The notes under the pieces were generated by a model. The model was not told where the DNA came from, ran no database searches, and was given only the letters and a program-made list of their open reading frames with translations. From Lysobacteraceae bacterium SCN 69-320 (lineage in GTDB: Bacteria; Pseudomonadota; Gammaproteobacteria; Xanthomonadales; Rhodanobacteraceae), in contig MEFP01000009.1 in the NCBI GenBank assembly GCA_001725155.1, forward strand, positions 100,294 through 164,293: a DNA stretch of 64,000 nucleotides. The letters run 5' to 3'. The position numbers and the translations under genes are program-made. Positions 15,186 to 24,130 of this stretch are shown piece by piece. Position 1 is the stretch's first letter. Every line of letters starts with the position of its first letter.

Positions 15186-15299
15186 TGCGGGCGCGTCATC
15201 GAAAAAGGACGCGTATGGTAGCAAACCGCAGGCGGCGGCCCGCGGCGAACGCCGACGGCTCGCGGACCCGCTGGAAGAATGTGCGGAACGGCGCCGGCG

Positions 15300-15959
15300 T
15301 CAGCCGCCGCTGCGCTCGCCCGCGCGCACCGGCGGAATCGGCCGCGACCGCGCGCGCTGGTAGACGAAGACCGAGGCCGGCGGAATGTTCCACCAGGCGA
15401 AGCCGCCGCGGCGCACGGTCAGTCCGAGTTCGTCCAGGATCTCCCGCGGCACCGGGCTGACCGGGCCGTAGGTGAACTGGACCATGCGACCGTCCGGCGT
15501 CAGCACGTCGAACGCGGCGCGCAGGATGTCGCGCTGCAGACCGCGCGGCATCGACAGCAGGCCCAGACCGCTGACGACCGCATCGACGCGACCCTCGCGG
15601 TCGAAGCCGGCATTGCTGACCAGCGCCGGCAATTCGCGCGCATCGCCGCAGACCACGTTGGCCGCCGGAAAGCGGTTGTGCAGGAATTTGTGCAGTTCCG
15701 CGTTGAGCTCCACGACCAGCAGCCGCTCCGGCGCGATGCCGTGATCGAGCATGGCCTGGGTGAACACGCCGGTGCCGCCGCCGAGTTCGACGACGCGCCG
15801 CGCCGTGTCCGGCAGCTCGCGCACCATCAGTCGGGCCAGCTGCTTGCCCGACGGCGACAGCGCAGCGACCGACAGCGGATTCTTCAGCCACTGGCGGAAA
15901 AAGGTCAGCGTGGGAGAAGGCCCGTTGCCGCTGCGTGCTGCCTTGGCGCGATGTTGCAT
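15300..15959 (-). CDS. Class I SAM-dependent methyltransferase, PmtA-like (phospholipid N-methyltransferase)
   Basis: RRVVELGGGTGVFTQAMLDHGI; DAVVSGLGLLSMPRGLQRDILRAAFDVLTPDGRMVQFTYGPVSPVP. Start taken at MQHRAKAARSG. Confidence 0.75.
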   Translation of the reverse strand: MQHRAKAARSGNGPSPTLTFFRQWLKNPLSVAALSPSGKQLARLMVRELPDTARRVVELGGGTGVFTQAMLDHGIAPERLLVVELNAELHKFLHNRFPAANVVCGDARELPALVSNAGFDREGRVDAVVSGLGLLSMPRGLQRDILRAAFDVLTPDGRMVQFTYGPVSPVPREILDELGLTVRRGGFAWWNIPPASVFVYQRARSRPIPPVRAGERSGG

Positions 15960-16048
15960 GGGTGTGACCGTCGGGAACGGCGCCCTTTGTACCATGAGCC
16001 CACGCAGCGCGCGACGGCTTGACGCCGGCATGGAAACACGGATTCCGG

Positions 16049-16094
16049 ACGGCCAAAAGAAAGCCCCGCCACCTCAGGGGAAGGTGACGGGGCT
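16049..16094 (-). terminator. Rho-independent terminator downstream of the Tyr-rich protein gene
   Basis: Minus strand AGCCCCGTCACCTTCCCCTGAGGTGGCGGGGCTTTCTTTT: long stem with one mismatch followed by a T-rich tract. Confidence 0.85.
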
Positions 16095-16151
16095 GGTGGC
16101 CGGCAGCGCCCGGACGACGCCGGGCGGAACTACCGGGCGGAAACGCGCAGC

Positions 16152-16592
16152 TCAGTCGTCGTAACGGTCGTAGTAGCGATCGCGGTCGTAGTAGCGGTCG
16201 TCACGGTCGTAGTAGCGATTGCTGGCGCGATAGTAGTAGCGATCGTCCCGGTCGTAGCGGTCGTAGTAGCGTTCGACGCGGCGCACGACGACCGGACGGT
16301 GGTGACGGATCACCGGGCGATAGGCCGGATACGGCGCGTAGTAGCTGGTATGGCGGTACGGGCCGCGATAGCCGTCGTAGTAGCCGTAGCTGCCGTAGTA
16401 AGGACGGTAGTTCGAGTAGTAGCCGCCCCAGTGGCCGCCACCCCAGTTGGAGTAGCTGATGCCGTAGCCCGGACCACCGAAGCTGATGCTGACATGGTCG
16501 CGGGCCGAGGCCGCCGCGCCGAAGCCCAGAGCGGCCAGCGCGACGAGGACAAGAACGATGCGACGGAACGATTGTGCGGTATGGGCATGCAT
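16152..16592 (-). CDS. Secreted Gly/Tyr-rich protein with C-terminal RYYDRDD repeats
   Basis: Signal peptide RRIVLVLVALAALGFGAAASA; C-terminus ERYYDRYDRDDRYYYRASNRYYDRDDRYYDRDRYYDRYDD. Confidence 0.75.
   Translation of the reverse strand: MHAHTAQSFRRIVLVLVALAALGFGAAASARDHVSISFGGPGYGISYSNWGGGHWGGYYSNYRPYYGSYGYYDGYRGPYRHTSYYAPYPAYRPVIRHHRPVVVRRVERYYDRYDRDDRYYYRASNRYYDRDDRYYDRDRYYDRYDD
16157..16270 (-). repeat. Degenerate short direct repeats encoding YYDRD units
   Basis: CGGTCGTAGTAGCG and close variants recur several times within about 115 bp. Confidence 0.7.
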
Positions 16593-16869
16593 GATGGTGG
16601 TCCTGCGTAATTGCGGCTCGCATGCTGGGGTCGTACGGCTGAATCCGCGCTTATTGGATCGGCCGCCGTCTTGTCAACGCCTGTGAACGCTTGATCCGAA
16701 TGGCGCAAACGGCGCTGTCATGCGGTTTTCGCGAGACCGGTCGATGGCGCGGCAAGCGCCGCGCGGCCCGCGCGCAGGCGGGCACGACAGTGCGAGCGCG
16801 CCCATCCCGTCTGTGGCCGGCGCGCATTTCCAACGAATTTCTAACGATTCGGTGGAACGACCGGCGCAC

Positions 16870-18999
16870 TCAGCCGCGCCGCAGTTCCCAGGCGCGATGG
16901 ATGCGCGCGTTGCGCTCGAAGTCGAACGGGATCGTGCTCGCGCTGATCTCGCGGACGTCGAGACCGGCCAGTGCCTCGGTGTCCAGGCGGAAGCGGCGGA
17001 AGTTGTTCGAGAACAGGATCAGCCCACCCGGCGCCAGGCGCGCGGCGCACTGCTGCAGCAGGCGGACATGGTCGCGCTGCACGTCGAAATCCTCGGCGCG
17101 CTTGGAATTGGAAAAGGTGGGCGGGTCGACGTAGATCAGGTCGTACTCGGCGCGGTCCTGCTCGACGAAGGCCAGCGCGTCGGACTGCACGAGCCGGTGC
17201 CGCGCGCCGGTGAAGCCGTTCAGCGCGAGATTGCGCGACGCCCATTCGAGATAGGTCGTCGACAGGTCGACGCTGGTCGTGCTCGCCGCGCCGCCGGCCG
17301 CCGCATAGACGCTGACCGCGCCGGTATAGCAGAACAGGTTCAGGAAGCGCGTGCCACGCGCGAGCTCGCGCACGCGCTGGCGCAGCGGCCGGTGATCGAG
17401 GAACAGGCCTGTGTCGAGGTAGTCCCAGAGGTTGACGAGAAACTGCAGGCCGCCTTCCTGCACGGTCAGGTAGTCGCCGCGCTGGGCCAGACGGCCGTAC
17501 TTCTCGCCGCCCTTGCCGCGATAGCGCTGCTTCAGCGCGATGCGCTCGCGCGGCACGCCGAAGGTCTCGCCGGCCACGCGCACGATCTCGCGCCAGCGCT
17601 GCTGCGCCGTGTCGGCGTCGATCGAGGCCGGCGCCTGGTATTCCTGGATGTGCAGATGATCGCCGTAGACGTCGATCGCCGCGGCGTATTCGGGCAGGTC
17701 CGCGTCGTAGATGCGGTAGCAGCTGACGCCTTCGCGCTCCAGGCGCTTGCGCAGATGGCGCCGGTTCTTGTCGAGACGGTTCTTCAGCATCTGTGCGCCG
17801 GCCGACAGCGGCCTGGCTTCGCGCGGCATAGCTGGCGCCGCGGCCGCGGCGAGATCGAAGTTCAGCAGCTGGCATTCGAGCGCGCCGTTGTAGACCGCAT
17901 AACGCTTGCTCGCGCGCAGACCGATGGCACGACCCAGTTCGGCCTCCGAGGTGATCACGCTGGCCTGCCAGCCGGCGAACTCCTGGCGCAAGGTATCGCC
18001 GAGCAGACGATACAGCGGTGCAAGTTCCTCGACGTCGCCCAGACGCTGGCCGTACGGTGGATTGGTGATGACCAGACCGCCGGCCTCGCAGGCCTGCGGC
18101 CGCTTCAGATGCGTCAGGGACTGGCGATGCAGATGCACGAAACCGGCGACACCGGCCTGCTGTGCGTTGTGGCGCGCGTCTTCGAGCGCCTGCGCATCCT
18201 CGTCGTAGCCGAAGAATTTCGGCGCCAGCGCGGTCAGGCCGCGCTGCGCGCGCTCGTCGACCTCGGCGCGCAGGCGCTGCCACAGCGCCGCGTCGTGCCC
18301 CAGCCAGCCGTCTACGCCGTAGTAATCGCGCTTCCAGCCCGGCGCGACGTCGGCGGCCATCCAGGCCGCCTCGATCAGCAGTGTGCCCGAACCGCAGAGC
18401 GGATCGACCAGCGCGCCGCCGGCCGCATGCACGGCCGGCCATTGCGCGCGCAGCAGCAGCGCCGCGGCGAGGTTTTCCTTCAGCGAGGCCTTGCCGTGGC
18501 CGCGGCGCCAGCCACGCTGGTGCAGCGGTGCGCCGGACAGGTCCAGCGACAGGGTGCCGCGCTCGCGCCGCAGCAGCAGGTTCAGGCGCACATCGGGGCG
18601 TTCGGTGTCGACGTCCGGCCGCGTGCCGGTACGGCGGCGGAACTGGTCGACGAGCGCGTCCTTGACCCGCTGCACCGCATAGTGGCTGTGGCTGACGCCG
18701 CGCGTCGCACCTACCGCGTCGATCGCGAAGCTTCCGGCGTCGGCCAGATGCGTGGAAAAATCCACGCCGGCGACGCCGTCGTACAGCGCTTCGCCGTCGC
18801 CCGCGTCGAACTCGGCCAGGGGCAGCAGGATGCGGCTGGCCAGACGCGACCAGAGACAGGCGCGATAGGCGGTTTCGAGGCTGCCGCTGAAATGCACGCC
18901 GGCCAGCGCCTCGCGGGCATCATTGGCGCCCAGCGCTGCGAGTTCGTCGCGCAACAGGTATTCCAGCCCCTTCGGGCAGGTCGCAAACAGTTTGAGCAC
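16870..18999 (-). CDS. rlmKL: Bifunctional 23S rRNA (guanine) methyltransferase RlmK/RlmL
   Basis: MLKLFATCPKGLEYLLRDELAALGA; VDPLCGSGTLLIEAAWMAADVAPG; second MTase FLNLFCYTGAVSVYAAAGGA. Confidence 0.95.
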   Translation of the reverse strand: MLKLFATCPKGLEYLLRDELAALGANDAREALAGVHFSGSLETAYRACLWSRLASRILLPLAEFDAGDGEALYDGVAGVDFSTHLADAGSFAIDAVGATRGVSHSHYAVQRVKDALVDQFRRRTGTRPDVDTERPDVRLNLLLRRERGTLSLDLSGAPLHQRGWRRGHGKASLKENLAAALLLRAQWPAVHAAGGALVDPLCGSGTLLIEAAWMAADVAPGWKRDYYGVDGWLGHDAALWQRLRAEVDERAQRGLTALAPKFFGYDEDAQALEDARHNAQQAGVAGFVHLHRQSLTHLKRPQACEAGGLVITNPPYGQRLGDVEELAPLYRLLGDTLRQEFAGWQASVITSEAELGRAIGLRASKRYAVYNGALECQLLNFDLAAAAAPAMPREARPLSAGAQMLKNRLDKNRRHLRKRLEREGVSCYRIYDADLPEYAAAIDVYGDHLHIQEYQAPASIDADTAQQRWREIVRVAGETFGVPRERIALKQRYRGKGGEKYGRLAQRGDYLTVQEGGLQFLVNLWDYLDTGLFLDHRPLRQRVRELARGTRFLNLFCYTGAVSVYAAAGGAASTTSVDLSTTYLEWASRNLALNGFTGARHRLVQSDALAFVEQDRAEYDLIYVDPPTFSNSKRAEDFDVQRDHVRLLQQCAARLAPGGLILFSNNFRRFRLDTEALAGLDVREISASTIPFDFERNARIHRAWELRRG

Positions 19000-19003
19000 G
19001 CGT

Positions 19004-19555
19004 TTACTCGGCGATGTCGGCGAGAGCGGCCAGATCCGGCTCGGCTTCGATCGCGGACAGGAACAGACGGAAATGTTCGGCGATCAGTTCGACGTGATCG
19101 GCCAGGCGATGCGAATCGGGCACCATCAGCAAGGTTGCGCGGCGCTGCCGCGCGAAGGCGACGACTTCGGCCGCCGGGCAGATCTCGTCGTTCCAGCCGT
19201 GCACGATGCTGATCGGCACATGGGCTGCATCGAAGGCCTGGGGATAGCCCGGAATTTCCAGCGGCAGCGCGATCAGGAACAGACCGGCGACTGCCATCTC
19301 GGTCGACGCCAGTCCCGAAACGAAGGCGCCCATGCTGGAACCCACCAGAATGGTGCGTTCGCCGGGACGCAGCTTGTGGCGCAGGCGCGCGATGCGCGGG
19401 TCGATGCAGGCGACCATGCCGCGGGCGTCGAGATCGCGATAGTCGGCGCGGCTCGCACGCCAGCCGGCAGCCACGGCGACGGCGGCCAGCGCCTTGACCT
19501 TGGTGCCTTCCGGACCGCTGTCGGAACCATGCGACAGGATGACGTGGCCTTTCAT
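19004..19555 (-). CDS. Small alpha/beta hydrolase family protein
   Basis: MKGHVILSHGSDSGPEGTKVKALA; nucleophile elbow VGSSMGAFVSG; HGWNDEICP; DSHRL. Ends 4 bp before rlmKL start. Confidence 0.75.
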   Translation of the reverse strand: MKGHVILSHGSDSGPEGTKVKALAAVAVAAGWRASRADYRDLDARGMVACIDPRIARLRHKLRPGERTILVGSSMGAFVSGLASTEMAVAGLFLIALPLEIPGYPQAFDAAHVPISIVHGWNDEICPAAEVVAFARQRRATLLMVPDSHRLADHVELIAEHFRLFLSAIEAEPDLAALADIAE

Positions 19556-19631
19556 GGATTGTCCTCGCCTGCTGCGCCCTGCGGCCGGGCGCGCATGCTA
19601 GCACGCGCGGCGTTGGCAGCCGCCGCGACGC

Positions 19632-20219
19632 ATGCCAGACTGGGCCATGCCTGCCGCCCTCGCCGTCGTCGATCAGCCCCTGCCCTACGTGGCAAGCCTC
19701 GAGCGACGGCGCAGTGCCGACATCGACCTCGTCGTGATTCATTGCACCGAGCTGCCGGACCTTGCCACCGCGCGCGAATACGGCGAGCGCGTGCTGTACG
19801 AATCGGGCACCGGCAACAGCGGCCATTACTACATCGACGTCGACGGCACGATCTATCGCTACGTCGCTGACGACCGCGTGGCCCATCACACGCGCGGCTA
19901 CAACGCACGCGCGATCGGCATCGAGCTCAGCAACCGCGGCCGCTGGCCGGACTGGCTCGATTCGCGGCAGCAGGCCATGCAGGAACCCTATACAGAAGCG
20001 CAGATCGAGCGCCTGCTCGACCTGCTGCGCCATCTGCGCGCGCAGCATACGAACCTGCGCTGGATCGCCGGCCACGAGGATCTCGACACCGCCGAAGTCG
20101 CGGCCAGCGACGATGCGCGCCTGCGCGTGCGGCGCAAGCGCGATCCGGGCCCGCTGTTTCCCTGGCCGCGGCTGGATCCGCTGGGCCTGCAGCGTCTGTC
20201 CGCGGCGGCGACGCCGTGA
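19632..20219 (+). CDS. N-acetylmuramoyl-L-alanine amidase (AmpD/amidase_2-like)
   Basis: DLVVIHCTELPDLATAREYGERV...GNSGHYYIDVDGTIYRYVADDRVAHHTRGYNARAIGIELSNRG...IAGHEDLDT. Confidence 0.9.
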   Translation: MPDWAMPAALAVVDQPLPYVASLERRRSADIDLVVIHCTELPDLATAREYGERVLYESGTGNSGHYYIDVDGTIYRYVADDRVAHHTRGYNARAIGIELSNRGRWPDWLDSRQQAMQEPYTEAQIERLLDLLRHLRAQHTNLRWIAGHEDLDTAEVAASDDARLRVRRKRDPGPLFPWPRLDPLGLQRLSAAATP

Positions 20220-20719
20220 ACGCGACCGCATCGCGCCAGGCCTTGCGTTTCACCGCGTTGCTGCTGCTCGCGCTGCTGCTGGCCGCCTGCGGTTCACGCA
20301 CACCGGTGCGGCCCTCCGCCCTCGCCGCGCCGCGCATCGCGGCCGACCCGAACGACATCCTGTTCCGCGCGATCAGCCTGGTCGGCACACCGTACCGCTA
20401 CGGCGGCAATACGCCCGAAAGCGGCTTCGACTGCAGCGGTCTGATCGGCTATGTGTTCTACGACGTGGCCGGCGCGCGCCTGCCGCGCAGCGCCGCGGAG
20501 ATCGACCGCCTCGACGCGCCGCCGGTGTCGCGCCAGAAACTCGTGGCCGGCGACCTCGTGTTCTTCCGCGACGGCAGCAGCATCAGCCACATCGGCATCT
20601 ACGTCGGCGAAGGCCGTTTCGTGCATGCGCCGAGCCGCGGCGGCACGGTGCGGCTGGATGCCCTGGACGGCGACTACTGGCGCCAGCATTACGTCGGCGC
20701 CAAGCGGCTGATCCGCTGA
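20216..20719 (+). CDS. NlpC/P60 (C40) family lipoprotein
   Basis: Lipobox LLLAACGS; TPYRYGGNTPESGFDCSGLIGYVF; HIGIYVGEGRFVHAPSRGG. GTG start overlaps upstream stop (GTGA). Confidence 0.92.
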   Translation: MNATASRQALRFTALLLLALLLAACGSRTPVRPSALAAPRIAADPNDILFRAISLVGTPYRYGGNTPESGFDCSGLIGYVFYDVAGARLPRSAAEIDRLDAPPVSRQKLVAGDLVFFRDGSSISHIGIYVGEGRFVHAPSRGGTVRLDALDGDYWRQHYVGAKRLIR

Positions 20720-20778
20720 ACTCGACGGCGGCGACCGCGGTAGTTGCCGTTTCGATCCGGCGTGGCGCAATCCCCATG

Positions 20779-20808
20779 CCCTCCCCGTGAAGGGGAGGGA
20801 TTTATTTG
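20779..20808 (+). terminator. Candidate intrinsic terminator
   Basis: CCCTCCCC-GTGAA-GGGGAGGG perfect 8-bp stem followed by ATTTATTT, downstream of the NlpC/P60 gene. Confidence 0.6.
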
Positions 20809-20988
20809 CCGGGCCTGCGAAGTGCGTGATTCAAGCTGTCGCGCTCGAGCGGGCCTGATTGAGCCCGCCCCTTCAGGGCAACGCTACGGGTGGGGATCGG
20901 GTGGCCATCCCGATCCGGCACGCTCCGCGTCGAAGGGACGCCTTATCCGGCCGATGCCGAGTCGACGGCGCCACGCACGACTTTCTTC

Positions 20989-21477
20989 TCAGTGCGCGTG
21001 ACCGCCCGTGCCGTGGGCGTGGCCATGCTGCAGCTCGACCGGCTCTGGCTCGCGCACGTCGGTCAGTTCCACGTCGAACGTGAGCTTCTGGCCGGCCAGC
21101 GGATGATTCAGGTCGACGTCGATCGCGGTCATGCCGACCTTGAGCACGGTGACGATGCGCTGACCGCCTTCCTTGAGGCTCAGCACGGTCACGTCGCCGA
21201 CCTTGAGCTTGGCGGCGCCCTGGAAATACTTCTTCGGCACGCGCTGCTTGGCATCCGGATTGCGCGGACCGTAGGCGTCGGCCGGTTCGACCTCGACCTG
21301 GAACTTGTCGCCGACCGCGCGGCCTTCGAGCGCACGCTCCAGGCCCGGGATGATGTTGCCGTGACCCAGCAGCACAGCCAGCGGCTGACCGCGGTCGCGC
21401 GAATTGTCGACGGTCTCGCCGTCCTCGCCGGTCACGGTGTAATGGAAGCTGACGACCTTGTTCTTCTCGGCGTTCAT
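20989..21477 (-). CDS. slyD: FKBP-type peptidyl-prolyl cis-trans isomerase, SlyD-like
   Basis: KVVSFHYTVTGEDGETVDNSRDRGQPLAVLLGHGNIIPGLERALEG; His-rich tail QHGHAHGTGGHAH. Confidence 0.92.
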   Translation of the reverse strand: MNAEKNKVVSFHYTVTGEDGETVDNSRDRGQPLAVLLGHGNIIPGLERALEGRAVGDKFQVEVEPADAYGPRNPDAKQRVPKKYFQGAAKLKVGDVTVLSLKEGGQRIVTVLKVGMTAIDVDLNHPLAGQKLTFDVELTDVREPEPVELQHGHAHGTGGHAH

Positions 21478-21530
21478 GGCGCTACCTGCGGCTCAAAAGC
21501 CGCGCATGGTAGCGGCCGCGGCGCGGCGCG

Positions 21531-22097
21531 TCACCTTGCGCTGCGGGGAGGGTCGCCGGCAGCCCCTTCCGCCGCCGGCGCGGTGTCCACGCGGGCGATG
21601 CGCCGACGCATGCGCTGGCGCAGGGCGTCGCGACGGCGCGCGAGCAGCACGCCGCGCGCCGGACCAGCCGGCGCACCGGCCGCCTCGAGCTCGCGGCGGT
21701 AGTTGCAGAAATCCCGGTAGGCGTCGATGACGTGGCGCAGACGGCGCAGCAGCAGCTCCAGCATGATCGCGTCGTCGAGCAGGCCGATCACGGCGACGTC
21801 GTCGGGAATCAGGTCTTCCGGATCGGCGAAATAGATCAGGGTACGCAGCACTTCGCGCCGCTCGTCCAGCGGCAGGCACCAGGCCTCGTCCTCCAGCATG
21901 AGGATCATCTGCTGCACGCAGACCAGGCGCTGGCGCACATAGCTGGGCGCGCTGGCCAGCGGCAAGGTGTCCAGCGCCTCCTTCGCGGTCGCGACGACCT
22001 CGAATTCGTCCATGCAGTCGGCCAGGCGCTCGGCTCGCGCCAGCGCAGCATGGAAACGGGCGATGTCCTCGGCTTCGAGTACGAATGAAATGCGCAC
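21531..22097 (-). CDS. YkvA/DUF1232-like protein
   Basis: LIYFADPEDLIPDDVAVIGLLDDAIMLELLLRRL matches the DUF1232 signature. Confidence 0.7.
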   Translation of the reverse strand: MRISFVLEAEDIARFHAALARAERLADCMDEFEVVATAKEALDTLPLASAPSYVRQRLVCVQQMILMLEDEAWCLPLDERREVLRTLIYFADPEDLIPDDVAVIGLLDDAIMLELLLRRLRHVIDAYRDFCNYRRELEAAGAPAGPARGVLLARRRDALRQRMRRRIARVDTAPAAEGAAGDPPRSAR

Positions 22098-22319
22098 GGC
22101 GCGCGAGCCTACGCGCGGCCGCCGCGAGCGTCAAAAGCCGCCAGTCCTGCGGCAGTTCCGCCGCGAGCCGCAGCCGCGAAACCGCGCGCGGCGGTTAGCG
22201 CCGCGTGGCGGCGCACACACGCCAGCACAGCGCCGCACTGCGGTAGCGCGCCCGGAAACCGGACAAACCGGCCTGCGGTGCACTAGGCTGGCGCGCCAGG
22301 TTGCCGTTGAGGTCCCGCC

Positions 22320-22781
22320 ATGCCGCTGCTGCGCGCCGTCGCCGTTGTGCTGATGCTGTCTTGCGCGCCGGCCGCGGCGCTGGAACCGCCGGCCTGGCTG
22401 GCCGGCCACTGGCGCAGCGAGCAGGACGGCCGCATCACCGACGAGGTCTGGCTGGCGCCGGCGCAGGGACTGATGACCGGCATGAGCCGCAGCCTCGGCG
22501 GCCCGCGCCCGTTCTTCGAATTCCTGCGCATCGAGCAGCGCGGCGTCGAGGTCCACTACCTGGCCCAGCCGCGCGGCGGCGCGGCGACGGAATTCCGCGC
22601 CGTGCAGGCCGATGCCGACAGCGCGGTGTTCGAGAACCCGACGCACGATTTCCCGCAGCGAATCGTCTACGAACGCCGCGCCGACGGCGGTCTGGCCGCA
22701 CGCATCGAGGGCACGATCGACGGCAAGCACCGCGTGGAGCGCTGGGACTATCGTCGCGTGAGCGCGCCGGAGGCCGACTAG
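22320..22781 (+). CDS. DUF6265-like secreted protein
   Basis: Signal peptide; WLAGHWRSEQDGRITDEVWLAPAQGLMTGMSRSL...ENPTHDFPQRIVYER. Confidence 0.75.
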   Translation: MPLLRAVAVVLMLSCAPAAALEPPAWLAGHWRSEQDGRITDEVWLAPAQGLMTGMSRSLGGPRPFFEFLRIEQRGVEVHYLAQPRGGAATEFRAVQADADSAVFENPTHDFPQRIVYERRADGGLAARIEGTIDGKHRVERWDYRRVSAPEAD

Positions 22782-22863
22782 CGCGATGTTCCCGAGCCCT
22801 CGCTGCGCGGCATTGCGCATGGCGGGGATCAGACGGCACCGGTCATCGCCGGCGCACGCTCGC

Positions 22864-23430
22864 TCAGCGTAGACAGGGAGCGACGATCTCGCGTATCGCT
22901 GCCTGCTGCCCGTCCAGCGCGAGTTCGGCCTGGAATGCCGCGCTTTTCTTGTCCGGCGCGGCGACCGACAGACGCAGGCGCTTGGCGTCGGGCGCGGTGA
23001 CCGCGCGCAGGAGCTTGTCGAAACCGTCGGGCTTGCGGTTGTCCTGGCTGCGGCCAAAGATGAAGCCGTCGCCGTCCACGCCGTACCAGCCGTTGATGCC
23101 GCCGTTGACGTTGAGACCGGTGCCGCGCGTGTCGACGCTCCACTGGGCGGCGTCGTGCTCGGTGCCGAAACCGTCGGGGCCTTCGAACTGATCCAGCGGG
23201 AAGCCGCCGGCCGGTTCGTCCCTGGTCAGCACGACCTCGATGTTCAGCGAGCCGTTCGTCGCCGGATGACACGAGAACTCGAACTGCACCGGCGCGAGCT
23301 GCACGTTGCCGACGTGCGCGCTGCCGGAAAACCGCTGCTTGCGCAGCAGCGCGCCGTCCTCGGCGAGCGCCGGCAGCGCAACGGCCGCAAGGACCAGAAA
23401 ACCCATACCGATGTGCCACGTCCGCCGCAT
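22864..23430 (-). CDS. Hypothetical secreted protein
   Basis: MRRTWHIGMGFLVLAAVALPALAEDGALLRKQRFSGSAHVGNVQLAPVQFEF; signal peptide; start at ATG 23430. Confidence 0.65.
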   Translation of the reverse strand: MRRTWHIGMGFLVLAAVALPALAEDGALLRKQRFSGSAHVGNVQLAPVQFEFSCHPATNGSLNIEVVLTRDEPAGGFPLDQFEGPDGFGTEHDAAQWSVDTRGTGLNVNGGINGWYGVDGDGFIFGRSQDNRKPDGFDKLLRAVTAPDAKRLRLSVAAPDKKSAAFQAELALDGQQAAIREIVAPCLR

Positions 23431-23564
23431 AGCTGCCTCCGTCCGTCCCGGGATCGGCGCATGGTCGCGCAGCGGCGCTTTCGGCACAACGCGCGCGACT
23501 TCCGGCACTGGGTCAACAGCGGCGCCGGCGCGCAGGCTGCGGCTTCCGCGATCGAGGATTCCGC

Positions 23565-24017
23565 ATGCGCCACGAACAAGCCTGGCAGGACGCTCAACGT
23601 ATCGACACGCTGGTCCAGGCGGTCTACGCCTGCATCTCCGGCGCGGCCGGCGCGCCGCGCGACTGGGACCGCTTCCGCGCGCTGCATCGGCCCGACGCAC
23701 GCAGCCTGCGCACGGTCATCGACGCGGACGGGACACCGCGCGCGGAAAGTTTCAGCGTCGAGGAATACATCGCCAACGTCACGCCGTTCTTCGCGCAGAA
23801 TGCGTTCTTCGAGATCGAGACGGGCCAGCGCGTCGAACGCTTCGGCCAGGTCGCCCATGTCTGGAGCCGCTACGAGGCGCGCGTCGCGCCGGATGCGCCC
23901 GACCTGCTCAAGCGCGGCGCGAATTCGATCCAGCTGTTTCACGACGGCGCGCGCTGGTGGATCGCCTCGACGGTCTGGGACAACGAGCGCGACGGATTGC
24001 GTTTCGAGCTGTTCTGA
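23565..24017 (+). CDS. NTF2/SnoaL-like family protein
   Basis: 150 aa; WDRFRALHRPDARS...FFEIETGQRVERFGQVAHVWSRYEAR...GANSIQLFHDGARWWIASTVWDNE. Confidence 0.7.
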   Translation: MRHEQAWQDAQRIDTLVQAVYACISGAAGAPRDWDRFRALHRPDARSLRTVIDADGTPRAESFSVEEYIANVTPFFAQNAFFEIETGQRVERFGQVAHVWSRYEARVAPDAPDLLKRGANSIQLFHDGARWWIASTVWDNERDGLRFELF

Positions 24018-24130
24018 AGGCTGCGCGCCGCGTCGGCATGAACCGCCTCTGACGCGCGCGCCTGGCCGCGCTTGCCAGCCTGGTCGCGGCTGCGCCAGCC
24101 TGCGCCGAGGTCGTGAAGCAAGGAGCGCCG

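Noticed and set aside
16157-16270. CRISPR-like array of CGGTCGTAGTAGCG repeats
   Set aside because: Repeats are short, irregularly spaced and coding (YYDRD); no spacers or cas genes.
16720-19212. 830-aa + strand ORF
   Set aside because: Antisense to rlmKL.
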